Of a stretch of 64,000 nt of DNA, positions 48,791 through 56,760 are shown piece by piece. The DNA is from Streptomyces musisoli (GTDB lineage Bacteria > Actinomycetota > Actinomycetes > Streptomycetales > Streptomycetaceae), in the NCBI RefSeq assembly GCF_016741855.1, contig NZ_JAERRH010000010.1, forward strand, positions 62,001 to 126,000, written 5' to 3'. Positions within the stretch are counted from its first letter, which is position 1; each line of letters begins with the position of its first letter. The translations under genes and the position numbers were made by a program. Under the pieces are notes generated by a model. It worked only from the letters and a program-made list of their open reading frames with translations. It searched no databases and was not told the DNA's origin.

Positions 48791-49751
48791 AGCCGGACTC
48801 CGGTGCGGCCCCGTCGGCCGTGCCCGCATACCAAGCCAGGTCCCGCGCGCACCCGTCGACGGCCTCCCACGGCCGGCCGAGTACCGCCCCCGCGCCCGCC
48901 GCGAGGGACAGCTCCGCCGCCGTCGGCGCCGCAGCCGAGTGCCCGACGCGTACGGCGCAGCTGACCGAGGAGTACGGGGCGGCGGTGCCCTCGGGAGCGC
49001 TCACCGTCACCGTGAGCGCGCAGCCCGCGAGGGGTGTCCGCGCGGCGTCGGCCAGCTGCCGCATCCGCGCCGCCAGCGGTCCGGCGATCTCGTCCAGGGA
49101 GCCGCCCGGCAGCGGTACGGCACGGTGCAGCACCTCGGCGCCGATGCCGCGCAGGGCGGTCGCCGTCAGCCGCAGCGCCCGGGCATCGAAGAGCTGCCTG
49201 TGGTGCAGCACGTACACGCCCACCAGCGCGGAGCGCACCGCGTTCTCCAGCGGGTCCTCGTGCGTGACGGGCGCCGCCCAGGCCCACCGCCGGGGGGCGA
49301 TCCGGCGCGGTGCCCGTCCCTGGGTCAGGCCGCGGAGGCCGTCCGCCACGGACTCGCCGAGCAGCCAGCGGCCGCCGTGGTCGACGCACAGCAGGCTGCC
49401 CGACTCGGCCACCCCGATCAGCCCGTCCGCGTCCGTGCGGCCGAGCGGGAACACGTCCTGACCGATGGTGTCGGCGAGCGCCCGGAAGGCGCGCAGCGCG
49501 TGCCGCGCCTCACGGGGGTCGATGACACAGCCCGTCGCGGCGACCCCGGTGCCCGCCGCGACCGGGCGGAGCGTGAGCCCGTGGAACTCCCGCAGCGCCT
49601 CCCGGGCGGCGGGGAAGAGCGTCCAGCCGCGGATGCCGGCGACCGGCGGGACGACCGCGGCGGTCGTCAGCGCGGCCGCCATGGCGAGATCACCGGCGTC
49701 CCGGCCGGGGTGCCACCCGGCGGCGGTCAGCGCGTCGCCGTGCGTGCTCAT
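48789..49751 (-). CDS. SUKH-3-like immunity protein with C-terminal extension
   Basis: The 320-aa protein carries an N-terminal SUKH-3-like domain: LTAAGWHPGRDAGDLAMAA, REALREFHGLTLRPVAAG, DVFPLGRTDADGLIGVAESG and LLCVDHGGRWLLGE. SUKH-family proteins often neutralise nuclease or deaminase toxins. The C-terminal 150 residues have no recognised domain. Its start overlaps the stop of the cassette deaminase gene by 4 nt (ATGA), so it is the natural partner of that protein. Confidence 0.8.
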   Translation of the reverse strand: MSTHGDALTAAGWHPGRDAGDLAMAAALTTAAVVPPVAGIRGWTLFPAAREALREFHGLTLRPVAAGTGVAATGCVIDPREARHALRAFRALADTIGQDVFPLGRTDADGLIGVAESGSLLCVDHGGRWLLGESVADGLRGLTQGRAPRRIAPRRWAWAAPVTHEDPLENAVRSALVGVYVLHHRQLFDARALRLTATALRGIGAEVLHRAVPLPGGSLDEIAGPLAARMRQLADAARTPLAGCALTVTVSAPEGTAAPYSSVSCAVRVGHSAAAPTAAELSLAAGAGAVLGRPWEAVDGCARDLAWYAGTADGAAPESG

Positions 49752-50137
49752 GAGCCGATGACGTCCACGCCGAGTTCGTCGAGCAGCGCGGAGCAGGAGC
49801 GGCAGACGGGGGCGGGGGTGCCGTGTTCCGGGTCCCCGTGGTCGCGGATCTTCTTCGCGACCAGCGCGGAGCCCGCGAAGTGTTCCCGGGCCTCGGCGAG
49901 GCTGGTGCTGCCCCCGTCGGCGCGCTGCTGGTCCAGCGCCCACAGCTGGTCGGAGACGAGCGCGGACTCGGCGCAGTACCCGATGAAGGGCTCGCGGCGG
50001 GCGACGGGCAGCGCGTCGAAGAACGCCTGCACGGCGGGGTGGAGCCGGGGTGTGTCGTCCCCGGTCAGATTGGTGTGGCTGACGATCGTCCCCTGGATGA
50101 GCAGGGAAGCGGCCACACCCGGCACGGCCTCAGACAA
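49748..50137 (-). CDS. Free-standing YwqJ-like deaminase domain (orphan toxin cassette)
   Basis: All 129 aa align with the C-terminal end of the large toxin at 50675-52522. Shared features: LIQGTIVSHTNLTGD against LVHGDVVTSHTSSQS, the catalytic-type YCAESALVSDQLWALD (C55-A56-E57) and CRSCSALLDELGV (Cys112, Cys115). The Pro usually before CxxC is Val here. There is no N-terminal delivery domain. It overlaps both neighbours (8 nt with the SUKH-3 gene upstream, 4 nt with the one downstream). It may be a displaced toxin tip kept for recombination, or a modified immunity-associated protein. Confidence 0.78.
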   Translation of the reverse strand: MSEAVPGVAASLLIQGTIVSHTNLTGDDTPRLHPAVQAFFDALPVARREPFIGYCAESALVSDQLWALDQQRADGGSTSLAEAREHFAGSALVAKKIRDHGDPEHGTPAPVCRSCSALLDELGVDVIGS

Positions 50138-50615
50138 AGTGGTCCTCCGCGTCTTCCTGGTCGCCGGTCATCAAGCTGGAGAGGGCCTGGATCTCGTCTC
50201 CGCCGAGGAAATAGGGCCCGGTGTGGTGCAGGTAGAAGAAGCGTCCCGTGTCGTCGAGCAGGACGATGCCGTTCTCGGACGTCTCCCAGCCCACGGGGAA
50301 GAGCCGCTGCCCCACGTTCCGCGCGAGTTCCACGACGAGTTCGGCGTCCCCCTCGTAACCGAAGGTGGGATCGGCCCGGAACCTTCTCTCCGGTGCCAGC
50401 GGCATGGGGAACTCCAGGCCGACGTACGACGAGACGAAACGACGCACCTCGTCCCAGGGCTCCAGCGGGAAGCCCTGGCCGGCGGAGCCGCGGACGCGCA
50501 CAGCGATCAGCCGCTCGGCCTCCGCCGTGTTCTCGGGCTCGCTCCCGCGCCCCGGATACCAGCCGTTGGCACGCAGCCAGGCGTCGAGTTCTTCCCGAGG
50601 GGGTGGTGGTCTCAT
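50130..50615 (-). CDS. SUKH-3 immunity protein
   Basis: The 161-aa protein shows a complete SUKH-3 pattern: LDAWLRANGWYPGRGSE, VRRFVSSYVGLEFPM, AELVVELARNVGQRLFPVGWETSENGIVLLD and FFYLHHTGPYFLGGDEIQALSSL. It lies 59 bp behind the toxin gene, the usual place for the cognate immunity gene, and would bind and block the deaminase end in the cytosol. Confidence 0.9.
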   Translation of the reverse strand: MRPPPPREELDAWLRANGWYPGRGSEPENTAEAERLIAVRVRGSAGQGFPLEPWDEVRRFVSSYVGLEFPMPLAPERRFRADPTFGYEGDAELVVELARNVGQRLFPVGWETSENGIVLLDDTGRFFYLHHTGPYFLGGDEIQALSSLMTGDQEDAEDHFV

Positions 50616-50674
50616 GGTGTTCCTTGCTTCGGCGGCCTTGCTGCGGCGCATCGGGGCAATCGTCGCCCGGACGG

Positions 50675-52522
50675 TCAGCCGTGCAAACCGATTCCCAGGG
50701 CGTCCATCACGGGGCCGCAACTCCGGCAGGGCGGTAGGTACGAGCCGTGCGGGACCTTGTTGCCGTCGTTGTCGAACTGCTCCCCGATGGCCACGGTGTG
50801 GATCTTGCTCCCGGCCAGGGCGCGGCGGGCGTCGTCCAAGGACGAGATGGACTGCGTACGCCCGAGCTCGTGCAACCGGTCGGAGACCAAGGATACTTCC
50901 GCGCATCGTCCGTGCCCTCGGCCGAGGACCAGCTCCCCGCGGTCGGCGCGCGCCCTGACGTCGTCGTAGGCGGACTGGAGGGCGGGATGGGTGTCCGGGT
51001 ACTTCTGCCCGTGCCGGCTCTGCGAGCTGGTGTGCGAGGTGACGACGTCGCCGTGGACCAGGGCGCCGGCACAGCCCTGCTGCACCTTGTCCTTGCCCTC
51101 CGGTGTCATACCCGAGGCCTTCTGCGCGTCGTCGGCGAGTTGGCGGGCCTCGTGTTCGAGGAGCCGGGTGCGCTCACGCTCGTCGAGTCCGCTCACGTCC
51201 AGGGCGTCACGCCGGTGGTGACGCATGCGGCCGGCGCTCCTGCCGTGCCAGGGCGGGGGCGGCTGGATGGGGCGCCCGCCTCCGGAGCCTGATCCGGTGC
51301 CGCCACCACCGCCGCCGCCACCACCGCCACCGCCGCCACCGCCGGAGCCACTGGAGCCGCCGAAGCCACCGGAGCCGGCGCTCGGGCTGTTTCCCCTGCG
51401 CTTACCGGACCAGCCGGGCCAGCCGGTTCCCTCGCCGCCGCCCCACGTGCCGGGCATGCCGGTACCGGTGAACTCCCGGTGTCCGGCCTTGACCGCGTTG
51501 ATCTTGTCCCGGAGTCCCTGGTCGGTCTCGTTGTGGATCTTGCGGCCCTGGCCGATGGCGTCGGGCAGGTCCTTGCCGACGTGCTTGCCGAGGTGGCCGT
51601 GGCCCTTGACCAGCTTTTCCACCACGCCCTCGATGGTGGAGTCGAGAACGGTGGTCAGCGCGTCCTTGCCCTTGGCGCGGCGGTGGTGCGCCTTGGCCTT
51701 GCCGATCTTGCCGGCGGCACGGGTGTTCATCGACACCTCGACGGCCGCCAGCCTGCCGCCGGTGTTGGTGAGGGCGTCGTAGTCGACCAGAAGGCCGTCG
51801 CCGGAGGGTGCGCCACCGCCCGCCGAGTTCAACTGGAGGCCGCCGCCGGCCGAGTTCAGCCGGAGGCTGTCCTTGGTGGCCTGGGCGGACTCGTGGAACC
51901 CGTCCTTGCCGGCCTGGGCCGCCTGGCCGACGTCGATGCCGTGCTGCTGACCGGTGACGTTCATCGCGGTCTGGACCGCGAGATCGGTGACGATGCTCTC
52001 CAGGGCCGCCACCGCGGGCTCGGTGAGGATGCCGACGATCTGCGAGACCGCCTCCTCCGCCATCTCCTTCAGGATCCGCTTGAACGCGATCCGGGTCGCC
52101 ACGATCTTCCCGCCCGCCAGCAGCGTGGTGAGGCCGGCGGTGACGGGGGCGGCCGCCAGGGCGATGCCCACCGTCGCGCACAGATCGGCCAGTTCGGCGA
52201 CAGCGGCGATCTTGCGGGCCACGATGATGTCCGCGACCGCGTCCAGGGCGCCGGCGACGATCCGCGCCGCGCCCGCCAGGTCCTTGTTCTTGCCCTGGAC
52301 CTTCTGCCAGTGCTTGTCCAGCGCCGTCAGCGACTCGCTCTGCCCCGTCGACAGCAGCCGCTGGATATGACCGTGCGCGGTACCGGCGTCGTCGTCCGCG
52401 TCGTCCGCGAACTCCCGCAGCGCGTCGGCCATGTCCCGGTAGGCGTCCTCGTCGACGTTCGGCCAGCCGACGCCCACGACGTCCAGCATCGTGTCGACGC
52501 CATCAGGAATGGTGTAACCCAT
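50675..52522 (-). CDS. Polymorphic toxin: WXG/ESX-type N-terminus with YwqJ-like deaminase end
   Basis: The 615-aa protein starts MGYTIPDGVDTMLDVVGVGWPNVDEDAYRD, a helical ESX/WXG100-like segment. A hydrophobic region (about 140-190), an Ala-rich helical middle and a poly-Gly linker (about 430-460) follow. The last 110 residues form a YwqJ-like deaminase: GRCAEVSLVSDRLHELG (C540-A541-E542) and PPCRSCGPVMDALG (Cys599, Cys602). Secretion by the type VII pathway is inferred from the N-terminus. The following SUKH-3 gene is the likely immunity gene. Confidence 0.88.
   Translation of the reverse strand: MGYTIPDGVDTMLDVVGVGWPNVDEDAYRDMADALREFADDADDDAGTAHGHIQRLLSTGQSESLTALDKHWQKVQGKNKDLAGAARIVAGALDAVADIIVARKIAAVAELADLCATVGIALAAAPVTAGLTTLLAGGKIVATRIAFKRILKEMAEEAVSQIVGILTEPAVAALESIVTDLAVQTAMNVTGQQHGIDVGQAAQAGKDGFHESAQATKDSLRLNSAGGGLQLNSAGGGAPSGDGLLVDYDALTNTGGRLAAVEVSMNTRAAGKIGKAKAHHRRAKGKDALTTVLDSTIEGVVEKLVKGHGHLGKHVGKDLPDAIGQGRKIHNETDQGLRDKINAVKAGHREFTGTGMPGTWGGGEGTGWPGWSGKRRGNSPSAGSGGFGGSSGSGGGGGGGGGGGGGGGTGSGSGGGRPIQPPPPWHGRSAGRMRHHRRDALDVSGLDERERTRLLEHEARQLADDAQKASGMTPEGKDKVQQGCAGALVHGDVVTSHTSSQSRHGQKYPDTHPALQSAYDDVRARADRGELVLGRGHGRCAEVSLVSDRLHELGRTQSISSLDDARRALAGSKIHTVAIGEQFDNDGNKVPHGSYLPPCRSCGPVMDALGIGLHG
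51290..51390. repeat. Poly-glycine codon run in the toxin gene
   Basis: GGC/GGT codons repeated about 30 times code the flexible linker before the toxin domain. Simple-sequence runs like this are slippage-prone. Confidence 0.8.
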
Positions 52523-52611
52523 CGCCTGCTCCCCCGTTCTTGCTCTTCCACCAGGAAGGACTTTCGTGGGCCCGCCACGGTTCCCACGAGACCCGCAGAC
52601 CACCGCACGGG

Positions 52612-52684
52612 CTCGGCAGGAGGGCGGCGCCTCACAAGGCCGAGGTCCCGCCCGCACGTCCTCGGCAGGAGGGCGGCGCCTCAC
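52612..52684. repeat. 24-bp direct repeat upstream of the toxin gene
   Basis: CTCGGCAGGAGGGCGGCGCC plus TCAC occurs at 52612-52635 and 52661-52684, 49 bp apart, within the 214-bp gap before the toxin gene. Role unknown. Confidence 0.7.
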
Positions 52685-52736
52685 TGGGCCGAGTTCTCCA
52701 CAAGTCCCGGACGAGCGAGGGGCTTCAGAGCCCGGA

Positions 52737-52991
52737 TCACCACGATTCGGCCTCCTGGAAGAGCCTGATCACCTCCACGAAGAACCACAGGGAGAACACC
52801 AGACAGGCAACCCACAGCCCCCACAGGACCCAGCGGATCTCTCGCCGTATACGCATGGAGGGATCATCTCCCTCAACCGGCCCCTGCGCTGCCACCGGCA
52901 CCGGCCCTGTGCTGCCACCGGCACCGGCCCCTGGGCTGCCGCCGTACGGTCCGAGAGCCGCACCCCCGTCGGCAGTTCGCTCCCGTGACAT
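52737..52991 (-). CDS. Small membrane protein (84 aa or 39 aa)
   Basis: The C-terminal part MRIRREIRWVLWGLWVACLVFSLWFFVEVI has one membrane span after a basic segment. The Gly/Pro-rich N-terminus may not be translated if ATG 52856 is used. It lies just upstream of the toxin gene, same strand, and could be cotranscribed. The DNA 52887-52940 contains 26-bp repeats (GCTGCCACCGGCACCGGCCC). Confidence 0.5.
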   Translation of the reverse strand: MSRERTADGGAALGPYGGSPGAGAGGSTGPVPVAAQGPVEGDDPSMRIRREIRWVLWGLWVACLVFSLWFFVEVIRLFQEAESW

Positions 52992-53023
52992 CCCACCGGC
53001 ACGGCCGGTGTTCCCGCGACCGC

Positions 53024-53440
53024 TCAGCCGCTGTCCTTGCAGCCCGCCGCTGACGGCATGTCATGGCACAGCTGGTCCTGGTGGGACTGGAGCGCCGCAC
53101 CGCCGAAGACGAGGACGCAGACCAGGACGGCCATGCCGGCCTGAGTGGTCACCGTCACGACGGCGCCGGCCCGTGCGGCGATCGCGGCCGCCGCGACGGC
53201 GAGGAGTCCGACGCCGGCGGCAGCGGCCAGGTACGCCCACAACGAGTCGGTCGTGACCGTCCTGGCCGGGTCGAGGTTGAACCCCGACAGGAGCCAGAGC
53301 CCGAAGATCACCACCAAGGCGGTCAGCTCCAGGAACACCAGACCACACCCGGCTCCGATGTCAGCGCCCCGGTCGGCCCGGCGGCGCGGTCCCGGTTCGG
53401 CGGTGGCGTCGTGGGCACGCGGGGCAACGGGCAGATTCAT
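53024..53440 (-). CDS. DUF6234-like membrane protein
   Basis: The 138-aa protein has three membrane spans (CGLVFLELTALVVIFGLWLL; LWAYLAAAAGVGLLAVAAAA; AGMAVLVCVLVFGGAAL) and a short tail with two Cys (QLCHDMPSAAGCKDSG), resembling Streptomyces proteins named DUF6234. ATG 53440 lies behind a GGTGG. Function unknown. Confidence 0.75.
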   Translation of the reverse strand: MNLPVAPRAHDATAEPGPRRRADRGADIGAGCGLVFLELTALVVIFGLWLLSGFNLDPARTVTTDSLWAYLAAAAGVGLLAVAAAAIAARAGAVVTVTTQAGMAVLVCVLVFGGAALQSHQDQLCHDMPSAAGCKDSG

Positions 53441-53553
53441 GTGGCCACCCTGTCCACCCGGGCAGGGCGGCCGCATGAGTACGGCTACTCAGCACCGCCC
53501 GGCCGGCGTCCGGGACGGTTGCCGTCGAACACCGCCGTCAAGGTCTCGTGGGG

Positions 53554-54111
53554 CTACCCCCTCCCCGGGGTGATCGCGATGCCGGCCGGGTTGGCGCCGA
53601 CGGGGATCGGGCCGCCTACGACGGTGTTCGTGGTCGTGTCGATCACCGACACGTCGTTCGAGCTGAAGTTGGTGACGTAGGCGCGCCGGCCGTTCTGGAT
53701 GATCGCGACACCGAGCGGGCGGGCGCCGACGGGGATGGTGGCCACGACGGTGTCGGTGGCGGTGTCGATCACCGACACGTCGCTCGAGTCGCGGTTGGTG
53801 ACGTAGGCGCGCCGGCCGTTCTGAGTGAGGGCCACGGCCGCCGGGCCGTTGCCGACGGGCACGGCGCCCACGACGGTGTTGGTGGCGGTGTCGATCACCG
53901 ACACATCGTTCGAGCCGTTGTCGGCGACGTACGCGTGAGGGGAGGGGGCGGCCCAGGCAGGGGGTGAGGAGACGGCCGGCAGGGCCAGTCCCGCCAGCAC
54001 GGCCAGCCCCGCCACGCACACCCGCAGCCACGCCCAGGGCCCGCTCCCTTGCGGCCTCGGACCGCGACGTGCAGGCGTGCCTGCCGGGTCGGTCGGGTCG
54101 GCTAGACGCAT
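53554..54111 (-). CDS. Short secreted YVTN beta-propeller-repeat protein
   Basis: AAGGAG precedes ATG 54111. A signal peptide (VCVAGLAVLAGLALPAVSSPPAWA) is followed by three YVTN-type repeats (AYVADNGSNDVSVIDTATNTVVG, AYVTNRDSSDVSVIDTATDT, AYVTNFSSNDVSVIDTTTNT). Propellers of this type usually need seven blades, so 185 aa with three repeats suggests a truncated gene or an oligomer. It ends IAITPGRG. Confidence 0.85.
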   Translation of the reverse strand: MRLADPTDPAGTPARRGPRPQGSGPWAWLRVCVAGLAVLAGLALPAVSSPPAWAAPSPHAYVADNGSNDVSVIDTATNTVVGAVPVGNGPAAVALTQNGRRAYVTNRDSSDVSVIDTATDTVVATIPVGARPLGVAIIQNGRRAYVTNFSSNDVSVIDTTTNTVVGGPIPVGANPAGIAITPGRG

Positions 54112-54303
54112 CGCTTTCTCCTTGCAACCGGCGCCACGGCCCGGTGATCCCGGCAGGCGAACGGGGATGCCCTGGGATCAGGGGGATCGCGAACAGGGGC
54201 ATTCGCGACAAATGCCACATATTCCGTGTTTTGGCGAGAAGTCAGCGAGGCGCGCCCGGCTGCGGCCGTATGAGGTCCAGGCGCGGTGCACCGCCGGCCG
54301 GGG

Positions 54304-54446
54304 GCCTTCGCCCAAGTGGATCGCCGCACCGCGTCCGTGCGGCACTCGGAGATCACCATGACGCCGGAGGTCTGCGCCGAAGCCGACGAGAAAGAGGTGT
54401 GACCGCGCTCGGCAAGCCCTCCGCTGCCATGGGCGGCGGCGACTGA
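54304..54446 (+). pseudogene. Possible remnant of a tyrosine recombinase C-terminus
   Basis: In one frame the DNA reads SVRHSEITMTPEVCAEADEKEV followed, after a stop and shift, by TALGKPSAAMGGGD. This resembles integrase ends of the form RHS-I-x-x-T-x-x-x-Y, with Cys where the nucleophilic Tyr would be. It lies just outside the att repeat at 54522, fitting an earlier integration at the same tRNA. Similarity is judged by eye only. Nothing else is supported between 54112 and 54480. Confidence 0.4.
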
Positions 54447-54487
54447 CGCCGTTGCCGTACTCGACTGCCGCACGCCCCCGAAACGCC

Positions 54488-54515
54488 GAAGGCCCCGGAT
54501 CTCTCCGGGGCCTTC
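54488..54515 (-). terminator. Hairpin next to the tRNA-Arg 3' remnant
   Basis: GAAGGCCCCGGA pairs with TCCGGGGCCTTC over 12 bp with loop TCTC... It lies just downstream of the duplicated tRNA-Arg 3' end in that strand's direction and is probably the original tRNA-Arg terminator, displaced by the insertion. Confidence 0.7.
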
Positions 54516-54521
54516 AACCTA

Positions 54522-54565
54522 TGTGCACTCGGCAGGATTCGAACCTGCAACCTTCCGATCTGTAG
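54522..54565 (-). repeat. attR-like copy of the tRNA-Arg 3' half
   Basis: 44 nt match the 3' half of tRNA-Arg(ACG) at 60078-60121 with two mismatches; the first 34 nt are identical. The remaining upstream sequence (to about 54600) no longer folds as a tRNA: the acceptor strands do not pair and U33 is missing. Confidence 0.9.
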
Positions 54566-54617
54566 GATCGGGCGGGCCATTGGATAGCGACTCCGCCTAC
54601 CTCCCGGCTGGTCGCTG

Positions 54618-54660
54618 GTGGTCGCGATCAACAGCCTCTGCGTGCCGTCGTTGCCGTCAG
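54618..54660. repeat. Dispersed repeat, copy 1
   Basis: The segment around ATCAACAGCCTCTGCGTGCC then GTCGTTGCCGTCAG recurs in diverged form at 56211-56254 (GTCAACGGCCTCTGTATGCC then GTCGTTGCGATCAG). Both copies are non-coding and inside the relic element. Confidence 0.6.
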
Positions 54661-54831
54661 CTCTGAGGGTTGGCACCGCCCGCCACGTCCGGGTGAGTGA
54701 TGGCCGGAAGGAGCAGACTTGCAGGCCCGCACCACTCTGCCTGCCTCTCCGCCGTGAGCGCGAAAAAGCGAGGTCTGTTTCAGTCCCCGACTCCACACTC
54801 GCGGAGAGTCGGATCGTTGGATTGGAAAGCC

Positions 54832-55701
54832 ATGACTACTGTCGATCTCCGGTCGTCTCGGGCGAAGCTCGCTCACGCGGTGAAGCAGACCGAACAATTG
54901 AACACTTTAATTGAAGGTTTTCGGCGGCACCTAAGCAGCCGGGCATCCCTGCGTGCCGAGTTGGCTCAGGAAGGCGACTACCACATCGTCCGGATTGATT
55001 CAGTCCCCAACTATGAGCGCATCCTGGATGAAGTGAGCCTCGGAGTGGGCGACATAGTCAATAACCTTCGGTGTAGCTTGGATCACCTGGCGTGGCAGTA
55101 TGCCTGCGCGCATGCGCAAGGCATTCCCAGTAAACCCAAGAATGTGTATTTCATCCCATGCCATGCCGCGGCGGGTCAACAACACAAGAAGCCCGGCACA
55201 TTTGCCGCTGCGGCATGGGACCGAATGCACGAATACCAGCCTTGCCGTGGGATCAACGGACGTCCAGATGGCTGGACAGGACCGTACATCCATCAACTGG
55301 ATCTTCTGACTGAACTCTCAAACTCCGATAAACATCAGATGCTGGTGCACGTTGAGCTTCAGGCGACGCAGTTCGAGACGATCCCGACTCGTCATGGCCT
55401 ACCTCCATGGATACGACGAAACGAGTCCGGCGAGCTCGATTTTTTGCCTGATCGAGTTGGAGATCCGGACCCTGGAGCCGAGCGTCTCAATTTTTCGCAC
55501 TCATCGCACAGGATGGAGGCTGGTGAAGAAGTGGTAAGAATTCATGCTCCACTTTGGGGTCATCAGCCTGAGATTGAGAACGCCGGAAGCGCCGTTCCAC
55601 ACTTTTCCCTACCAGAGGGGCGACCCGTGATGCCCACCCTTCAGCGCATCTCTAAATTCGTTGCGGTGCTTACTGACGACCTGCAGCGGAACTGCCCCTA
55701 G
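54832..55701 (+). CDS. Hypothetical cargo protein of the relic element
   Basis: The 289-aa protein starts MTTVDLRSSRAKLAHAVKQT and includes NLRCSLDHLAWQYACAHAQG, IHQLDLLTELSNSDKHQMLV and FVAVLTDDLQRNC. The helical pattern with LDHLAWQ and SDKHQ recurs in bacterial hypothetical proteins, but I know no function. Codon use is more relaxed than the chromosome (many A/T third positions), consistent with horizontal transfer. Confidence 0.8.
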   Translation: MTTVDLRSSRAKLAHAVKQTEQLNTLIEGFRRHLSSRASLRAELAQEGDYHIVRIDSVPNYERILDEVSLGVGDIVNNLRCSLDHLAWQYACAHAQGIPSKPKNVYFIPCHAAAGQQHKKPGTFAAAAWDRMHEYQPCRGINGRPDGWTGPYIHQLDLLTELSNSDKHQMLVHVELQATQFETIPTRHGLPPWIRRNESGELDFLPDRVGDPDPGAERLNFSHSSHRMEAGEEVVRIHAPLWGHQPEIENAGSAVPHFSLPEGRPVMPTLQRISKFVAVLTDDLQRNCP

Positions 55702-55705
55702 CCTC

Positions 55706-56008
55706 TCAAATGTCGGCCTGCGCCGTTGTCAGCTTTGCATAAAGTTCCGGAGCGTCGGTTTCGGCGAAATGATGACCTGTCACGATCAGCGCATCGGCCC
55801 TAACGTTTTCCATTTCATCGGATTGCATGATGACCGCAGCGCATTGTCTGATTTCGTTGACATCTGCCTTGGTCACGACGCCCGTAGTTACTGACATGCC
55901 TACACTTGTTGCCAGTGCCGCCAGAGCAATGCCAAAAGATACTCGCGGATCGCGGGAAATTCGACCGAACCAGGTTCTCCTCTTTCGTGGCGGCGGCGGA
56001 TATCCCAT
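55706..56008 (-). CDS. Small membrane protein of the relic element
   Basis: A 100-aa protein with GGAGG 5 nt before ATG 56008. It has a basic N-terminus (PPPPRKRRTWFGRISRD), one membrane span (FGIALAALATSVGMSVTTGVV) and an external helix (VNEIRQCAAVIMQSDEMENV). It converges with the previous gene only 4 bp away. Function unknown. Confidence 0.65.
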   Translation of the reverse strand: MGYPPPPRKRRTWFGRISRDPRVSFGIALAALATSVGMSVTTGVVTKADVNEIRQCAAVIMQSDEMENVRADALIVTGHHFAETDAPELYAKLTTAQADI

Positions 56009-56210
56009 TAAGTGCCTCCCGTCCTTCATAGGTGGCGCCCTCTCGGCACGTCATCTACCAGCTAGCCAGTGATGAAGTGGGACTGCCACTCGGTGAGCTG
56101 GCTAGCCCATCAAAATCACCTATGTGGACGAGATGCTGATTTGCCGGGGGCAGGTGAACGGCCTGGGGTGGACGTACCACGGCCAACTGCTCGGCCTTCT
56201 CCACGGACCG

Positions 56211-56254
56211 GGTGGTTCTGGTCAACGGCCTCTGTATGCCGTCGTTGCGATCAG
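56211..56254. repeat. Dispersed repeat, copy 2
   Basis: Second copy of the repeat at 54618-54660, upstream end of the gap that follows the Nudix gene. An inverted repeat CTAGCCAG / CTGGCTAG (56062-56069, 56098-56105) lies nearby. No gene is seen between 56009 and 56287. Confidence 0.55.
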
Positions 56255-56287
56255 CGGCGCCAGCACAGCATAAGATGACAAAAGAAG

Positions 56288-56758
56288 TCAGCCGAGATAC
56301 GGCCGCTCCCGGTGCTCCAGAAAGTGACGGATCCGCAGCCGCTGCGTGTGGTGCATCGGCAACTGATCGATCTCCTCCGGCTGGACGAACCGCAGCTCCG
56401 TTGACTCGTCCGAGATCGCGAGCCGGCCCCCGACCACGCGGGCGGTGAAGCAGACATTGAACTGCCTGCGCACCTCACCGTCCGAGTAGGCGATGACGTG
56501 GCGAGGATCGGTGTACGTGCCCACAAGCCCAGTGATCTCTACATCCAGACCGGTTTCTTCCTTCACCTCGCGGACGGCCGTTCCCGGGAGTGAGTCGGTC
56601 ATCTCCATGCCGCCACCTGGCAGCGCCCACAGATCGTTGTCCCGTCGACGTTGAAGGAGAATGCGCCCTTCGTCGTCGGTGACCACGGCGGACGCGGCGA
56701 CCACCAGGCTGTTCGGCTCCGGTGCCGCTGGGTCGTCGTAGTACTCGGTCCGTGCCAT
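56288..56758 (-). CDS. Nudix hydrolase (pif-like position)
   Basis: The 156-aa protein has a Nudix box PGGGMEMTDSLPGTAVREV then KEETGLDV; the catalytic REVKEE core is intact, while the usual upstream Glu is Asp. ATG 56758 follows the HTH gene stop by 2 nt, so translation is coupled. In pSAM2 the Nudix protein Pif gives immunity against incoming copies of the element; a similar role is inferred from position, not proven. Confidence 0.9.
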   Translation of the reverse strand: MARTEYYDDPAAPEPNSLVVAASAVVTDDEGRILLQRRRDNDLWALPGGGMEMTDSLPGTAVREVKEETGLDVEITGLVGTYTDPRHVIAYSDGEVRRQFNVCFTARVVGGRLAISDESTELRFVQPEEIDQLPMHHTQRLRIRHFLEHRERPYLG

Positions 56759-56760
56759 GG

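Noticed and set aside
54522..54605. A complete tRNA on the minus strand at the left att copy
   Set aside because: The T-arm and 3' end match tRNA-Arg, but the acceptor does not pair, U33 is absent and the D-arm is wrong. It is a 3' remnant.
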